A stretch of DNA of 64,000 nucleotides from Notospermus geniculatus (Eukaryota > Nemertea > Pilidiophora > Heteronemertea > Lineidae): contig NMRB01000070.1 in assembly GCA_002633025.1 (NCBI GenBank), forward strand, positions 42,352 through 106,351. The letters are read 5' to 3'. The notes below the pieces were generated by a model, which was not told where the DNA came from, did no database searches, and saw only the letters and a program-made list of their open reading frames with translations. This document shows positions 55,546-64,000 of the stretch, piece by piece. Within the stretch, counting starts at the first letter, position 1. Each line of letters opens with the position of its first letter. Position numbers and translations under genes: made by a program.

Positions 55546-58500
55546 CTGAAAGGAAAAAATCAAAACAATCAGTCATTATCATCTTCAAATATTCATGAGT
55601 AGAAAAAGTCCCTTTTGGTGCAATCAACTTACGATTATTATCAGTGTCGTAAGCCAACGTTGTCGTAGGCACCGGGTTGTACATGTAGGCCAACCGGCTT
55701 GTTGCGAAAACACGCCGTTGTTGGCCAGCCGAAGTGTGACTACTCATAGATGAACAAAATATTGTACTCTAAGCAATGGGATTTTTTTTAAAATATGCAT
55801 TTACCCGAGTTCCAATTCGACATGGTACTTTGGCCGGAGAAAAATATTACTGGTATCAGCCCTGTTTCAAAATAGGATGCACAAACAACTCCGTTCCCTG
55901 TGGCGTCGAGGACCATGAGCCAGCCGATGTCGTTTGGACAGCCACCGTAGGCATTGTTTACGAAAAAATGCCTCGCGAGAACGCCCCCGGGGCCTCCAGC
56001 TTTCTGAACACTGAAATCAAATTTGATAGCTCTTCTAAAGCTCATTTTTGATTTACGATTGACGATCCGAAATTGTTGCTATTAAGTTTAAAGCCTCACT
56101 GTATTGAATTCAGAAAGTGCTAACGTCCTCCGACGTTAGCGTAGTGTAAAATGTGCAATCTATCTGATTACATTTAGAGATCTGCCTCCAGTTTTTTCAA
56201 TGTGTGCTAAACTAGGCCTTGATTCTTTGAAGTACGTATCAGGCAAGCATTTTGGGGACCTTCAAGAGGCTATGAGACCTCTACGTGCACTCTCCTAACA
56301 CTTTGAAAATATCGTAAAATTCGGTACAGTGAGGCTTTAATGCTGATGTCAGGTCGACCTTTGCGACGGCACAAAACAGGTGGCCACTGACTTTTCCGGA
56401 TCACTTTGCGCCTGAGGCACGACCGCGTGGAACAAATCAGTCATCGCCTGGTGACATGAGTGCAGTTGCGTCTCACCTGCGACCATCGGCATCAGTCGCC
56501 GTTCAAAAAGATCACAAATCGCAAGAGTTGAACATGCACAACAAATTGTGCCATGCCACGGGCGTAATCCATTCGCAGTCGACCCGACTCGCTCGAGTTA
56601 CGATTCTCTGCGGGCAGATGCCGCCTGTTACACGATGAGCGCACACGATTTTTACATCCGACTCTCCGATCCGACATGATCGTACGTCCAAAATGGTTCG
56701 TGTAAACTGCAGATACGACAAAATTTTATGGTCGTTGCGACGTCGGATGCACAAGACAGATGTTCTATTTTCTTCCGATGTAGGACGAAGGAAGCATGAA
56801 CTCGGCCAATCAGGTGGCTGCATTGGAGGTCATGGACTTGGCGCGCGCTTGACGAAGAATGAATCTGTCCGCATTGACGGATGAATAAATCGGACCGTGT
56901 ATACAGAATTAACGATCTGACAGAATCATACGACAAAATCGTGTTCGTCTTGGACGTGTGTCCAAATCGCATCGTGTAAATTGGCCTTAATTGCAACCTG
57001 ACCGTGATTTTTTTCACTTGATGCCGACTGTTCCGTCGCAGCGGAAGCATAATCGTAGTGCGACCTGACATCAGCATTACAGAGTAGTCACCCCGCCATA
57101 AAGAAAGAAGCGTATTAACGTACTGGCCAAGAATGCTGAAGTAGTTGTGTGGTGCACTTTTTACGTCCGTCCAGGATGAACTGACAAGTCTTTGTGCAAG
57201 AAACCAGGACATTTTGTCGGTGTTTTCACCATCAAATATCATATAAGCCTTCTCGACATTGGACGTGAACACGGCGAATTTGATCTGTAAATATAATACG
57301 TAATTATTTATTCAGTACTTTTAGGAAAATACAGTTTGCACTAGGCAGCAAGGACAGGTGTAACAGGATCTAATGTCCCCCGCTATGTGATGTCCCCCAA
57401 CGATACATTTAAACGGGAGCACCATCGAATAGGACTCTAGAGAGACCACGACCCTTAATCCTGTAACAAACAATGCAGGGGGACATCAGGAAGACGGGGC
57501 ATTAGATTCTATCACATCGGGCTTTATTTAGACACGGCGATTCATAGGTTCATAGGTGTAAACGCAAAAAGCCCGTGCTGAGCCCGGACCTTTATGTAGT
57601 GCAAACAAGGCTACTGACACCGGATATCGCCACTTCTCACTGCTCGTTTGTGAACCGAATGTTGATTTCTAAGTCCTGATGACGCTTGAGCAAGCAAAAC
57701 TACCGGTAAGAGTTGAGCCTACGCCGCCGAAAGACAGGTGAAGATTGGTTGAAACACCTTCAGCATGTCGAGAGGCATGGGCGCAATGACCATCCGTCGC
57801 TCTGGCCACCAAAGTACATGTAGTCCTGAAAGCGGGTCACCATGGCTGGCGAGTTGGGCGCCAATTCTAAAAAGACGCACTAGTGACGCCTATTGGTCAT
57901 CTTCTGAGAATAGCGTGAACACAGGTATGCTCCTGGCGTTGGGGAAGACTGTTGATTACTGACCTTCTCCATCCCGATTTCTGACCACTTTTCGACAAGT
58001 TCACTTTTGTAATGGCAGTTGCACGACTCGGCATATTTGGTACCTGCTGATGTGGATGTTGTCCCTGTCCAAAGTGGGTAAACCTTTGTGCCTATGCCTG
58101 CCTTCCCGATGAATGCAGTTACCCAGGCGCCACCTCAAAGGAAAATGGGAAGAGAACATCGGTATACATGCATCAGAAATGATAGAAGGAATAGCTAGAC
58201 CTTGGGTGTCGTATACCGAATACTGGACGTTCGCCGTCCCAGCTGTAGAGTAACATGCATTGATGACAGATTTGCTCATTACTTTACCTTTCACACACGT
58301 CTTCACTGCATTATTGACCTTCCCAATCATGAGGTCGCCTTTATTAGATAATCCTGTACACCGTCTAGTTGTGTCATCAAACATTACAGCAGCGCAAGCG
58401 GCGTTCCTTCCACACAAGGCGGTGCATTCCAACAGAGAGACCAGATCCGTGCCCGAAAAAAGCTGAGTTCCGTAAAATTCTCGCTTCTCGATATTGAACC

Positions 58501-58585
58501 ACTCATCGGCGTTTTGATCGGGAATAAACATTGTTACAAAAAATAAAGCAGTTCCTATCTTCCAGGTCATGTTTCTGACGGACAT
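55481..58585 (-). CDS. PAN/apple-domain secreted protein, array gene III (complete, 5 exons)
   Basis: Coding exons 58288-58585, 57964-58133, 57124-57284, 55805-56010 and 55481-55545 join to exactly 900 nt (299 residues and stop). Signal peptide about 1-26 (hydrophobic core IGTALFFVTMFIP), PAN/apple domain 27-99 (CTALCGRNAACAAVMF), then the unnamed C-terminal domain 100-299 with FDG, SSWTDV, YGGCPNDIGW and ADSFKIFIQF. The first intron is only 154 bp and has no stop in frame with exon 1, but its length is not a multiple of three, so it must be removed for the conserved frame to follow. It uses a GTCAGT donor after exon 2 and a TTTGAG acceptor before it, both less common forms. Exon 2 has an extra Cys pair (ESCNCHY) that gene I lacks. 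Confidence 0.88.
55805..56010 (-). CDS. Gene III exon 4: GGC-D-GW core
   Basis: Reads RHFFVNNAYGGCPNDIGWLM, then VVCASYFETGLIPVIFFSG. A ~244-bp MITE is inserted in the intron just before this exon (56092-56335) and is absent from gene II. Confidence 0.9.
56092..56335. mobile_element. 244-bp MITE with TTTAA target duplication
   Basis: Ends AGCCTCACTGTA and TACAGTGAGGC(T). TTTAA occurs on both sides and once at the empty site near 50320 in gene II. Resembles TTAA-targeting piggyBac-type MITEs. Confidence 0.88.
57124..57284 (-). CDS. Gene III exon 3
   Basis: Reads AYMIFDGENTDKMSWFLAQR and ends NYFSILG. Same length, phases and GTACGT donor as gene II exon 3. Confidence 0.88.
57600..57920. repeat. 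Interspersed repeat family D, copy 3
   Basis: Contains GCATGTCGAGAGGCATGG and GTGACGCCTATTGGTCATCT, matching 23180-23520. It lies between exons 2 and 3 of array gene III. Confidence 0.6.
57964..58133 (-). CDS. Gene III exon 2
   Basis: Reads GAWVTAFIGKAGIGTKVYPL, then WTGTT and KSELVEKWSEIGMEK. 170 nt, as in gene I. The W-T-G after YPL is replaced by WEG in gene I. Confidence 0.85.
58288..58585 (-). CDS. Gene III exon 1: signal peptide and PAN domain
   Basis: Begins MSVRNMTWKIGTALFFVTMF; the PAN core contains LLECTALCGRNAACAAVMFD and ends VKTCVK. Donor GTAAAG, phase 1. A TATATTAA stretch about 90 bp upstream (near 58675) could be a promoter element. Confidence 0.9.
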
Positions 58586-59398
58586 GTTTGAATATTAAGT
58601 TTGATACGGCTTGATCAAATTGGTCCAGAATTTTTACCTTCTGCTTTTCACTTTTACTCTGCAACAACAATCCTTAATATACTGATGCAGTGAACCAAAC
58701 GATCTTAGTTTTCTGACAAACTATCTTGTTTATTTTATTTTATTTATTTTATTAGTTTGACCGGGTTTTGTTCCTCGAACTGCTCGATTAATAAGCACTG
58801 TATTTTGGGCATGTTTATCGAGCTAGCTTGACAAGCAGGCTTCAAATTGAATCTTGCAGGTCCAGCTGGCGATGAAGACACACCTGCTAATGAATATGCA
58901 TAATTATGGAATTATGGAAGACAAATCTGGTTGGTCAATATCTCTAATTGGCCGGAAGAACTCACGGCTCGATAAGAAGGGCCTATCCACTTTCTTCTTG
59001 TTTTTCAAAGCTGATGTATACACACAAAAAAACCGAATCCGTCAAATCTCAATAAATTCGACCCGATATCCACACTCGTGGCAACGAATTATCCCTTGGT
59101 TATTGAAAATGAAAGGGTCCATGAAAATATTAGTGCTATTTGTTGCTGTCCGTTGCGGAATCACACTCGACAGTCTCACCCAACCTGGCGAAATGTCAGA
59201 AATAAAATAATGATATCTGTTCGGAATAACACAATATGACTCTGGTCCCGTCGGAACCAGGAGACTGCAATCCGAGGAAACTGTTAATTACAACTGGCTT
59301 TTGTTACACTAATCAACCGGCACCGTGTTATGAGTCCATTAAGGAAAGTGCCAGAATTACACCAACGTTACCTAGGGCAACAAGCAGAGACCTACCAC

Positions 59399-59599
59399 AA
59401 GCCATACTAGTATCGCCAGCGATTATCGCCAGCGCTTCTAATATATTCGCTAAAACTTTACACCGGTTTGTACGGTGGCTGGGAAAGGACACGCATAAAA
59501 ATTTTTTTTGAAAAGTTTACTAGCATAAGCCATACTAGTATCGCCAGCGATTATCGCCAGCGCTTCTAATATATTCGCTAAAACTTTACACCGGTTTGC
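59399..59599. repeat. 71-bp direct repeat
   Basis: AAGCCATACTAGTATCGCCA through TTTACACCGGTTTG occurs at about 59399-59468 and 59529-59599. Each has an internal CGCCAGCG(A/C)TTAT doublet. Confidence 0.9.
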
Positions 59600-59769
59600 C
59601 GAGCTCAGGGTCGTGTTTTCAAATTGGTAATCGGTCCGCAATAAGTCAGCCACATAAATGGATATGTAAGTCCGACGGTAATTGCAAACGTGACCGTTCA
59701 TGGAAAGCTAAACATTTTCCTATTGATACATGTACCTGTTGCTAACATCGGGGAAAACATACAGCGCTA

Positions 59770-60160
59770 GCGCTAACATAAACTCCCCTACGCAGTTGTG
59801 AGTCGCGCCCCTTCGGTTTACTCGCTCTCCACAACTGCTTAACTTGGATGTGTTCGCCGCGGTTAGTCAACAGATGGCGTCAGGGCATGGCGCGAATTTT
59901 ACAGCCTATCAGCACGCTGCTTTCAGAACTCTTTGGCCCGTTGGCAACGGATGTTCTTGTGCTACCATGGCTACGAACCGCTCGGCCAATGAAAAAGTGT
60001 CTCAGGCCAGCTTGGTTACCGGTTGCTCGGTGCTCTCATTGGTCGACTCGCTCAGCGCCATCTGTTGACCAACCGCGGCGAACACATCCAAGTTAAGCAG
60101 TTGTGGAGAGCGGTAAACCAAAGGGGGCGCGATACACAACTGCGTAGGGAGTTTAGCGCT
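59770..60160. mobile_element. 391-bp TIR element with ~110-bp arms
   Basis: Arms run from AGCGCTAAACTCCC-like ends inward to ACAGATGGCG, with CCGCGGCGAACACATCCAAG in each. Flanks contain GCTAACAT on both sides, a possible 8-bp target duplication. No transposase frame. Confidence 0.82.
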
Positions 60161-60735
60161 AACATGGCTAATGGCAGGAACAAATGAGCATTGCCGCTCC
60201 ATTTGATGCGGAATCAACATTTTTTATCAAAATCACAGATAATCGACATAATTGTCCATGCTTACTGTTTACAATCATGAAAATCACAGTGACGGGGTCA
60301 GTTCATTTACGCTCATTTCATCGGAAAATGAACAGTAAAATAGAGATCAATCATGTAGATCTAAACGTAATATAACGCTAATTAGCCGTTCGAACAGGAG
60401 CTAACCAACTCCCTTGTATTATACATGTAAAAAGGGCTATCGCGTGTTTCCAAGACGTTTATGATCAAGGATGGGACTGTTATTTTTGAATAGACTATGA
60501 AATATAGAAATACATGTAGTTATGAAGAAAATGTATTGGACGGATTTCAACAAAGTTTGATTTATTGAATCTAAATTTTTTACACTACCAATTATGTGCA
60601 CAAGATTTACCCGCAAAATCCATCCAGTAATAAACATGTTTCATCATGGATGCCCACTTTTGCTCAACATTTGGTGTTGCAAAAATGCCATAATACATGT
60701 ACCATAATACCATAAGTCTGTTTTTAGTCAGCCCA

Positions 60736-60863
60736 GGGACCTTATTCACAAAGCCCCGATAACTTTATATATTAAGGGCACGCAAATCCTTTGTCAAGCT
60801 GATAGTGAACAATAGGTTGTCCGCACATGGACAATAGTTTGCCCCGTAAGTGAATAAGGTCCC
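60736..60863. mobile_element. Foldback element family C, third site
   Basis: Ends GGGACCTTATTCACAAAGC and complement, with the family centre in reverse orientation (TGATAGTGAACAATAGG). Confidence 0.78.
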
Positions 60864-61308
60864 TGGTAGCGAATACACGTATTCGTCACGGCCCGGTTAC
60901 GCTTGCGACAACGTTTAGTGATGATTCACATTCGACAAAGCTTTAACAATGGAAGGAATCCTCGCAAAACGATGTCGTAGGCTCACCAGCCATTGCGAAA
61001 ACTCACGAATGACAAGGCAGGACGGAGAACAGTGCGTTTTGGTCTCACTCTCATTACTCGTGAGAGAAACACAAGCATGCATCGTGCAAACAGGCCTGTG
61101 TCCTCTTCGAATGAAAGTTACGGTAGGCCTATGCAATGTGAACTCAGCTTTATGGATATACAGACCTTTCCGGAAACTCGGCGTTCCATTCTCTTCGCTT
61201 GGAGGTCCACTTCTTTCGACTACCAGCGAGTCGAATGGTTACATCACTGACTGAGCATGTTGGGTATTACATGTAATACAGGTGGTTTCCAAAAGAAAAC
61301 GCTAGTCT

Positions 61309-61669
61309 AAAGCCTCGCTTATGTCGCCCTACGCTGTGATAGAAATAGCGTCAACAAGTTGCAACTGATAACTTATGTCACCACCGACTAGAAAAATACC
61401 GATCGGTCGCAACTACCTGGAACTAGTTTATCGCCGTCTTTTGAATGCTTATGTCGACACAGATTTCTTTTGATTTTAAGTAAAACGTGCTTAAGTTGAA
61501 CACGTGCGATTTTCAGGATCTGGATATTTGTAGTTTGCAACTAGTTACTCGCCGACGCCCGAGAGCTTATGTCACCTAGTAGTTGTGACTGATTAGTTCC
61601 AACTACGCGCCGATTATCAGTTGCCAACTAGTTCTGACTGTACGTAAGGGCGACATAAGCGAGGCTTTA
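61309..61669. mobile_element. 361-bp TIR element, family B, copy 2
   Basis: Same ends and interior as 11137-11485, with small indels (for example an extra CACCTAGTAGTT-like stretch). It lies between array genes III and IV, on the other side of the window from copy 1. Confidence 0.85.
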
Positions 61670-62012
61670 GGCCTGGCGAGTGCCAAATCGTGGACGTGTT
61701 ATAAGGCTGACCCTAACAATCACCTTTCCCATCAGCCAATCATTCTACTCCTTAGTGAGTAACAGGTGTTCTGATTGGTTCCCACGTTCTTGCATGTACA
61801 GGTATATACATCTAGAGGCTTCCTAAGGCTGCGATTACATAGGGCGTCCTGTACACAGAAGTATATGGTATACGATCACGCCGGTTGACAAAAAGTTAAT
61901 GGCTTCACGGTCGCGAACCCTTTGTCAACCGTCTTGTCCGTATACCGTGTAGCTTTATGTAGCTTTTCATCATGTGGCTGTGGTAGAAGACAGCAATTCG
62001 GTGGAAATAGGT

Positions 62013-62126
62013 AGGTTTCGGAAGCGCCCGGTTAGGCCCTACGACGACGTTTATCTATTGTGTGGGTATACCCAAACAATAGATAAACGTCGTCGTATGG
62101 CCTAACCGGGCGCTTCCGAAACCTCC
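62013..62126. mobile_element. 114-bp near-perfect palindrome
   Basis: Arms of about 53 bp (AGGTTTCGGAAGCGCCCGGT, GACGACGTTTATCTATTG) meet at GTGGGTATACCC. Confidence 0.88.
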
Positions 62127-62301
62127 CTAATGAATAACATGCTAGGCGAGGCTTTTGCACCGCGTGAGTAAGATTACCACAGTCGCTTGGGAACAGGCGG
62201 GCCTTGTGCTATAGGAATTTCTGATGCGCTGTCGCTGTTAGTGAGTAGACCCCTAGACTCCAAAGAGGCATGATCCCCTGTCTTAGCAGCCGATGTTTTC
62301 A

Positions 62302-62366
62302 TCATATCTTGTTTGTTGTTTGAAACTGGATGGAGATTTTGAATGAATCAGCTCGTTTAGCGGTAG
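62302..62366 (-). CDS. Gene IV exon 5: C-terminal strand
   Basis: 65 nt ending in TGA; reads ATAKRADSFKISIQFQTTNK with one substitution (F to S) against gene III. Confidence 0.83.
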
Positions 62367-63787
62367 CTGAAAGGAAAAAATGAAATGAATCGGTGAATCA
62401 TATCGTTTTCAAATGTTCATGACAGCAGGAGGTCGATTTCTTTCAAATGGAGAAATCAATACACGATTTATCAGTTGAATTTATTATTCAATTGTTTAAA
62501 CAGTGACACTCAGTCAAACTGCGAATGTCATTATCTTGAATTACAGGACCGTGGAGATTGATATTGCATGAAGAATTAAGATCGATTCAAATAATATGCA
62601 TTATTCAGAAGTAATAATTATAATGTGAGATGTCGCACTTTCTGATTAAGTCTCTAAAGTATTCACACAGCGTTACCCCTCTCGGGAACATACAAGTAAC
62701 CTGCAAATTGATGTTCGAGAGAGTACAGAGTGACGAATCTACCAAGAATTGAACCCGCGTTCTCACGGTCACGACTCCCACGCTCAACCACTGCGCCATC
62801 CTCCTTATAACTACAGGATGTCCCAAAAAGTCTTATAAACCCTTCAGCTTCAGGCGTAATTTTATGTAGAACACATTTGTAAATTTCCTTGGCCTGCTAT
62901 TAGCCAGAGATTGAAATGTCAGAAAAAAGATTTTCCAAAGCTCCCGAAACACCAACGCGAACATCAATCCCCCGGATCTAACGTCCCCCAACAATACATA
63001 TTTACGGATTAAGCGACACCATTGAATTGGACTCAAGAGAGACCAAAACCCGAAGGCTGAGTTTACATCGAGGCAACGCGACACGAACACGCAGGCGAAC
63101 AATGGTTTCACGGGGATGAATCGTTTGTGAAGCCATTGTTCGCCTGCGTGTTCGTGGTGCGTGTGCCTCGATGTATTAAAACTCAGCCGAAGGCCCGTTT
63201 CCACTACTGCGGATTCGTTCGTGGTTTGCGGCGAACATAGCGGCTTTCACAGGCACTGGGATAAGAAACCCGCCATGTATTGTTAAACCATCGAAGGATT
63301 GTCCACAACCCTGTGAAAACCGCACCGCTCGCCGCAAAGCGTGGCGGAATCCGCTGTTCGTGGAAACGGATCTTTAATCCCGTGACAAACAAGGGGACGG
63401 CAGGAAAACGGAGGCATTTGGTCATATGAATAAAGACTAGGAAATGCTTTTACTTGAATTTTGCAATACAAATGCACTACGTCTAGGCAATGCTGTACAA
63501 ATCTGAAGTAAAAGCATTTGCTAGTCTTTATTCATATGACCCAATAGCTTCTATCACACCGAGCATTTCATAAACAACATGCATTACCCGCGTTCCAATT
63601 CGACATGGTGGTTTGGTCGGAGAAAAGTATAACTGGTATCTGTCCATTTTCATATTGGGAATAGCAAGCGATTCCTTTCCCTGTGACGTCGACGACCACG
63701 AGCCAGCCGGTGTCGCGGTCACAGCCGTTGTAGAAACTATTCATGAAGAAACGTCTCTCGAGAGCGCCCTGCGAAATGTCTCGGTAA
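62302..63787 (-). CDS. PAN/apple family, array gene IV (3' part only)
   Basis: Two exons are visible: 63588-63787 and 62302-62366. They encode the end of the C-terminal domain: ERRFFMNSFYNGCDRDTGWL, GIACYSQYENGQIPVILF, then the ATAKRADSF strand. Exons 1-3 lie beyond the right edge. Phases match genes I-III (2 in, 1 out). Exon 4 is clearly diverged from genes II and III, while exon 5 is almost identical. The intron holds a tRNA-derived SINE and two foldback elements. Confidence 0.8.
62640..62815 (-). repeat. tRNA-derived SINE
   Basis: Minus strand: GGATGGCGCAGTGGTTGAGC (A box) and CGCGGGTTCAATTC (B box), then a body of about 100 bp. In the gene IV intron. Confidence 0.7.
63046..63188. mobile_element. 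~140-bp foldback element
   Basis: Arms include CCGAAGGCTGAGTTTACATC and GAACACGCAGGCGAACAATGG with their complements. In the gene IV intron. Confidence 0.75.
63423..63541. mobile_element. ~119-bp foldback element (CATATGAATAAAGACTAG ends)
   Basis: Arms contain GCAAATGCTTTTACTT-like sequence, shared with hairpins at 26955-27050 and 34817-34918. It lies 46 bp from the donor of gene IV exon 4. Confidence 0.75.
63588..63787 (-). CDS. Gene IV exon 4: GGC-D-GW core
   Basis: 200 nt from a AATTTCAG acceptor to a GTAATG donor. Has NGCDRDTGW in place of GGCPNDIGW and keeps the second Cys and the NWN end. Confidence 0.86.
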
Positions 63788-64000
63788 CTGAAATTAAGTG
63801 CACCCTATGTAAAATTCACTTTTAATACACGATTACGAACCGTAAGGAAAGAATGTCACCAGGAAAACCCCTCCAAGCAATACAAAAACATGCTGTTGTT
63901 ATATGCCGTTATTTCTCGCTACGCTTGGGTCCAAACAAAAGCATTTTCCTTTCGCATATTGCTTGCTGAGGAAGTATGTTTTGTCTCCTGCGGTTTTCTG

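Larger units (their letters stand above)
55456..57413. repeat. Segmental block with gene III exons 3-5
   Basis: Counterpart of 49697-51372, longer because of a private MITE (56092-56335) and small indels such as CTGTTCCGTCG near 57028. Confidence 0.9.
58586..62301. other. Spacer between array genes III and IV
   Basis: 3.7 kb with no supportable gene. Contains a local direct repeat (59399-59599), a long TIR element (59770-60160), family C and B elements and a palindrome (62013-62126). Confidence 0.6.

Noticed and set aside
58001-58585. Single 194-codon ORF for array gene III
   Set aside because: It reads through the 154-bp intron into the wrong frame of exon 2. The conserved AWVT..FIGKAG frame is recovered only by splicing.
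1-64000. Retrotransposon or endogenous virus coding regions
   Set aside because: I looked for reverse transcriptase, integrase, gag-like or transposase frames in the long ORFs and found none. The mobile elements here are short and non-coding.

Overview
This is eukaryotic nuclear DNA from an animal. The genes are split into many short exons with GT-AG introns, the intergenic space is full of small foldback transposons and tRNA-derived SINEs, and there are assembly gaps. The recognisable proteins are a plasma-membrane-type Na+/H+ exchanger and secreted PAN/apple-domain proteins. With the frequent short palindromes (TACATGTA, TAGGCCTA) they suggest a marine invertebrate, perhaps a deuterostome such as an echinoderm, hemichordate or cephalochordate. 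I cannot name the species. Every gene I can support lies on the minus strand.

Region 1 (346-21060): a complete SLC9A (NHE) gene. I rebuilt 21 coding exons by splice sites and reading phase. They join without a break into 2343 nt (780 residues plus stop), with the family's ion-transport motifs (FGESLLNDAV, YGGLRGAV) and a cytoplasmic tail. Retention of the intron after exon 19 would give a 615-residue form. The first coding exon is tandemly duplicated (second copy at 21649-21859), so alternative first exons are possible.

Region 2 (about 22.1-40.4 kb): no supportable gene. It holds simple and AT-rich repeats, then a direct tandem segmental duplication, 24766-33555 and 33556-40397. The two units differ by clean insertions of foldback elements, so pre-insertion sites can be read directly.

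Region 3 (40467-64000): a tandem array of four genes for secreted proteins: signal peptide, one PAN/apple domain, then a ~200-residue C-terminal domain that I cannot name, marked by a GGC-x2-D-x-GW motif. All share one five-exon layout and one pattern of intron phases. Genes I (40467-48599) and III (55481-58585) are complete (290 and 299 residues). Gene II (49718-54548) lacks a visible exon 2, probably because of a 310-N gap. Gene IV (62302 to beyond the right edge) shows only its last two exons. Blocks of about 2 kb shared between genes I, II and III show that the array grew by segmental duplication.

The exchanger and the PAN array have no evident functional link. The window's main interest is the undescribed PAN-plus-C-terminal-domain family, the duplicated NHE first exon, and the dated insertions of several non-autonomous DNA transposon families.
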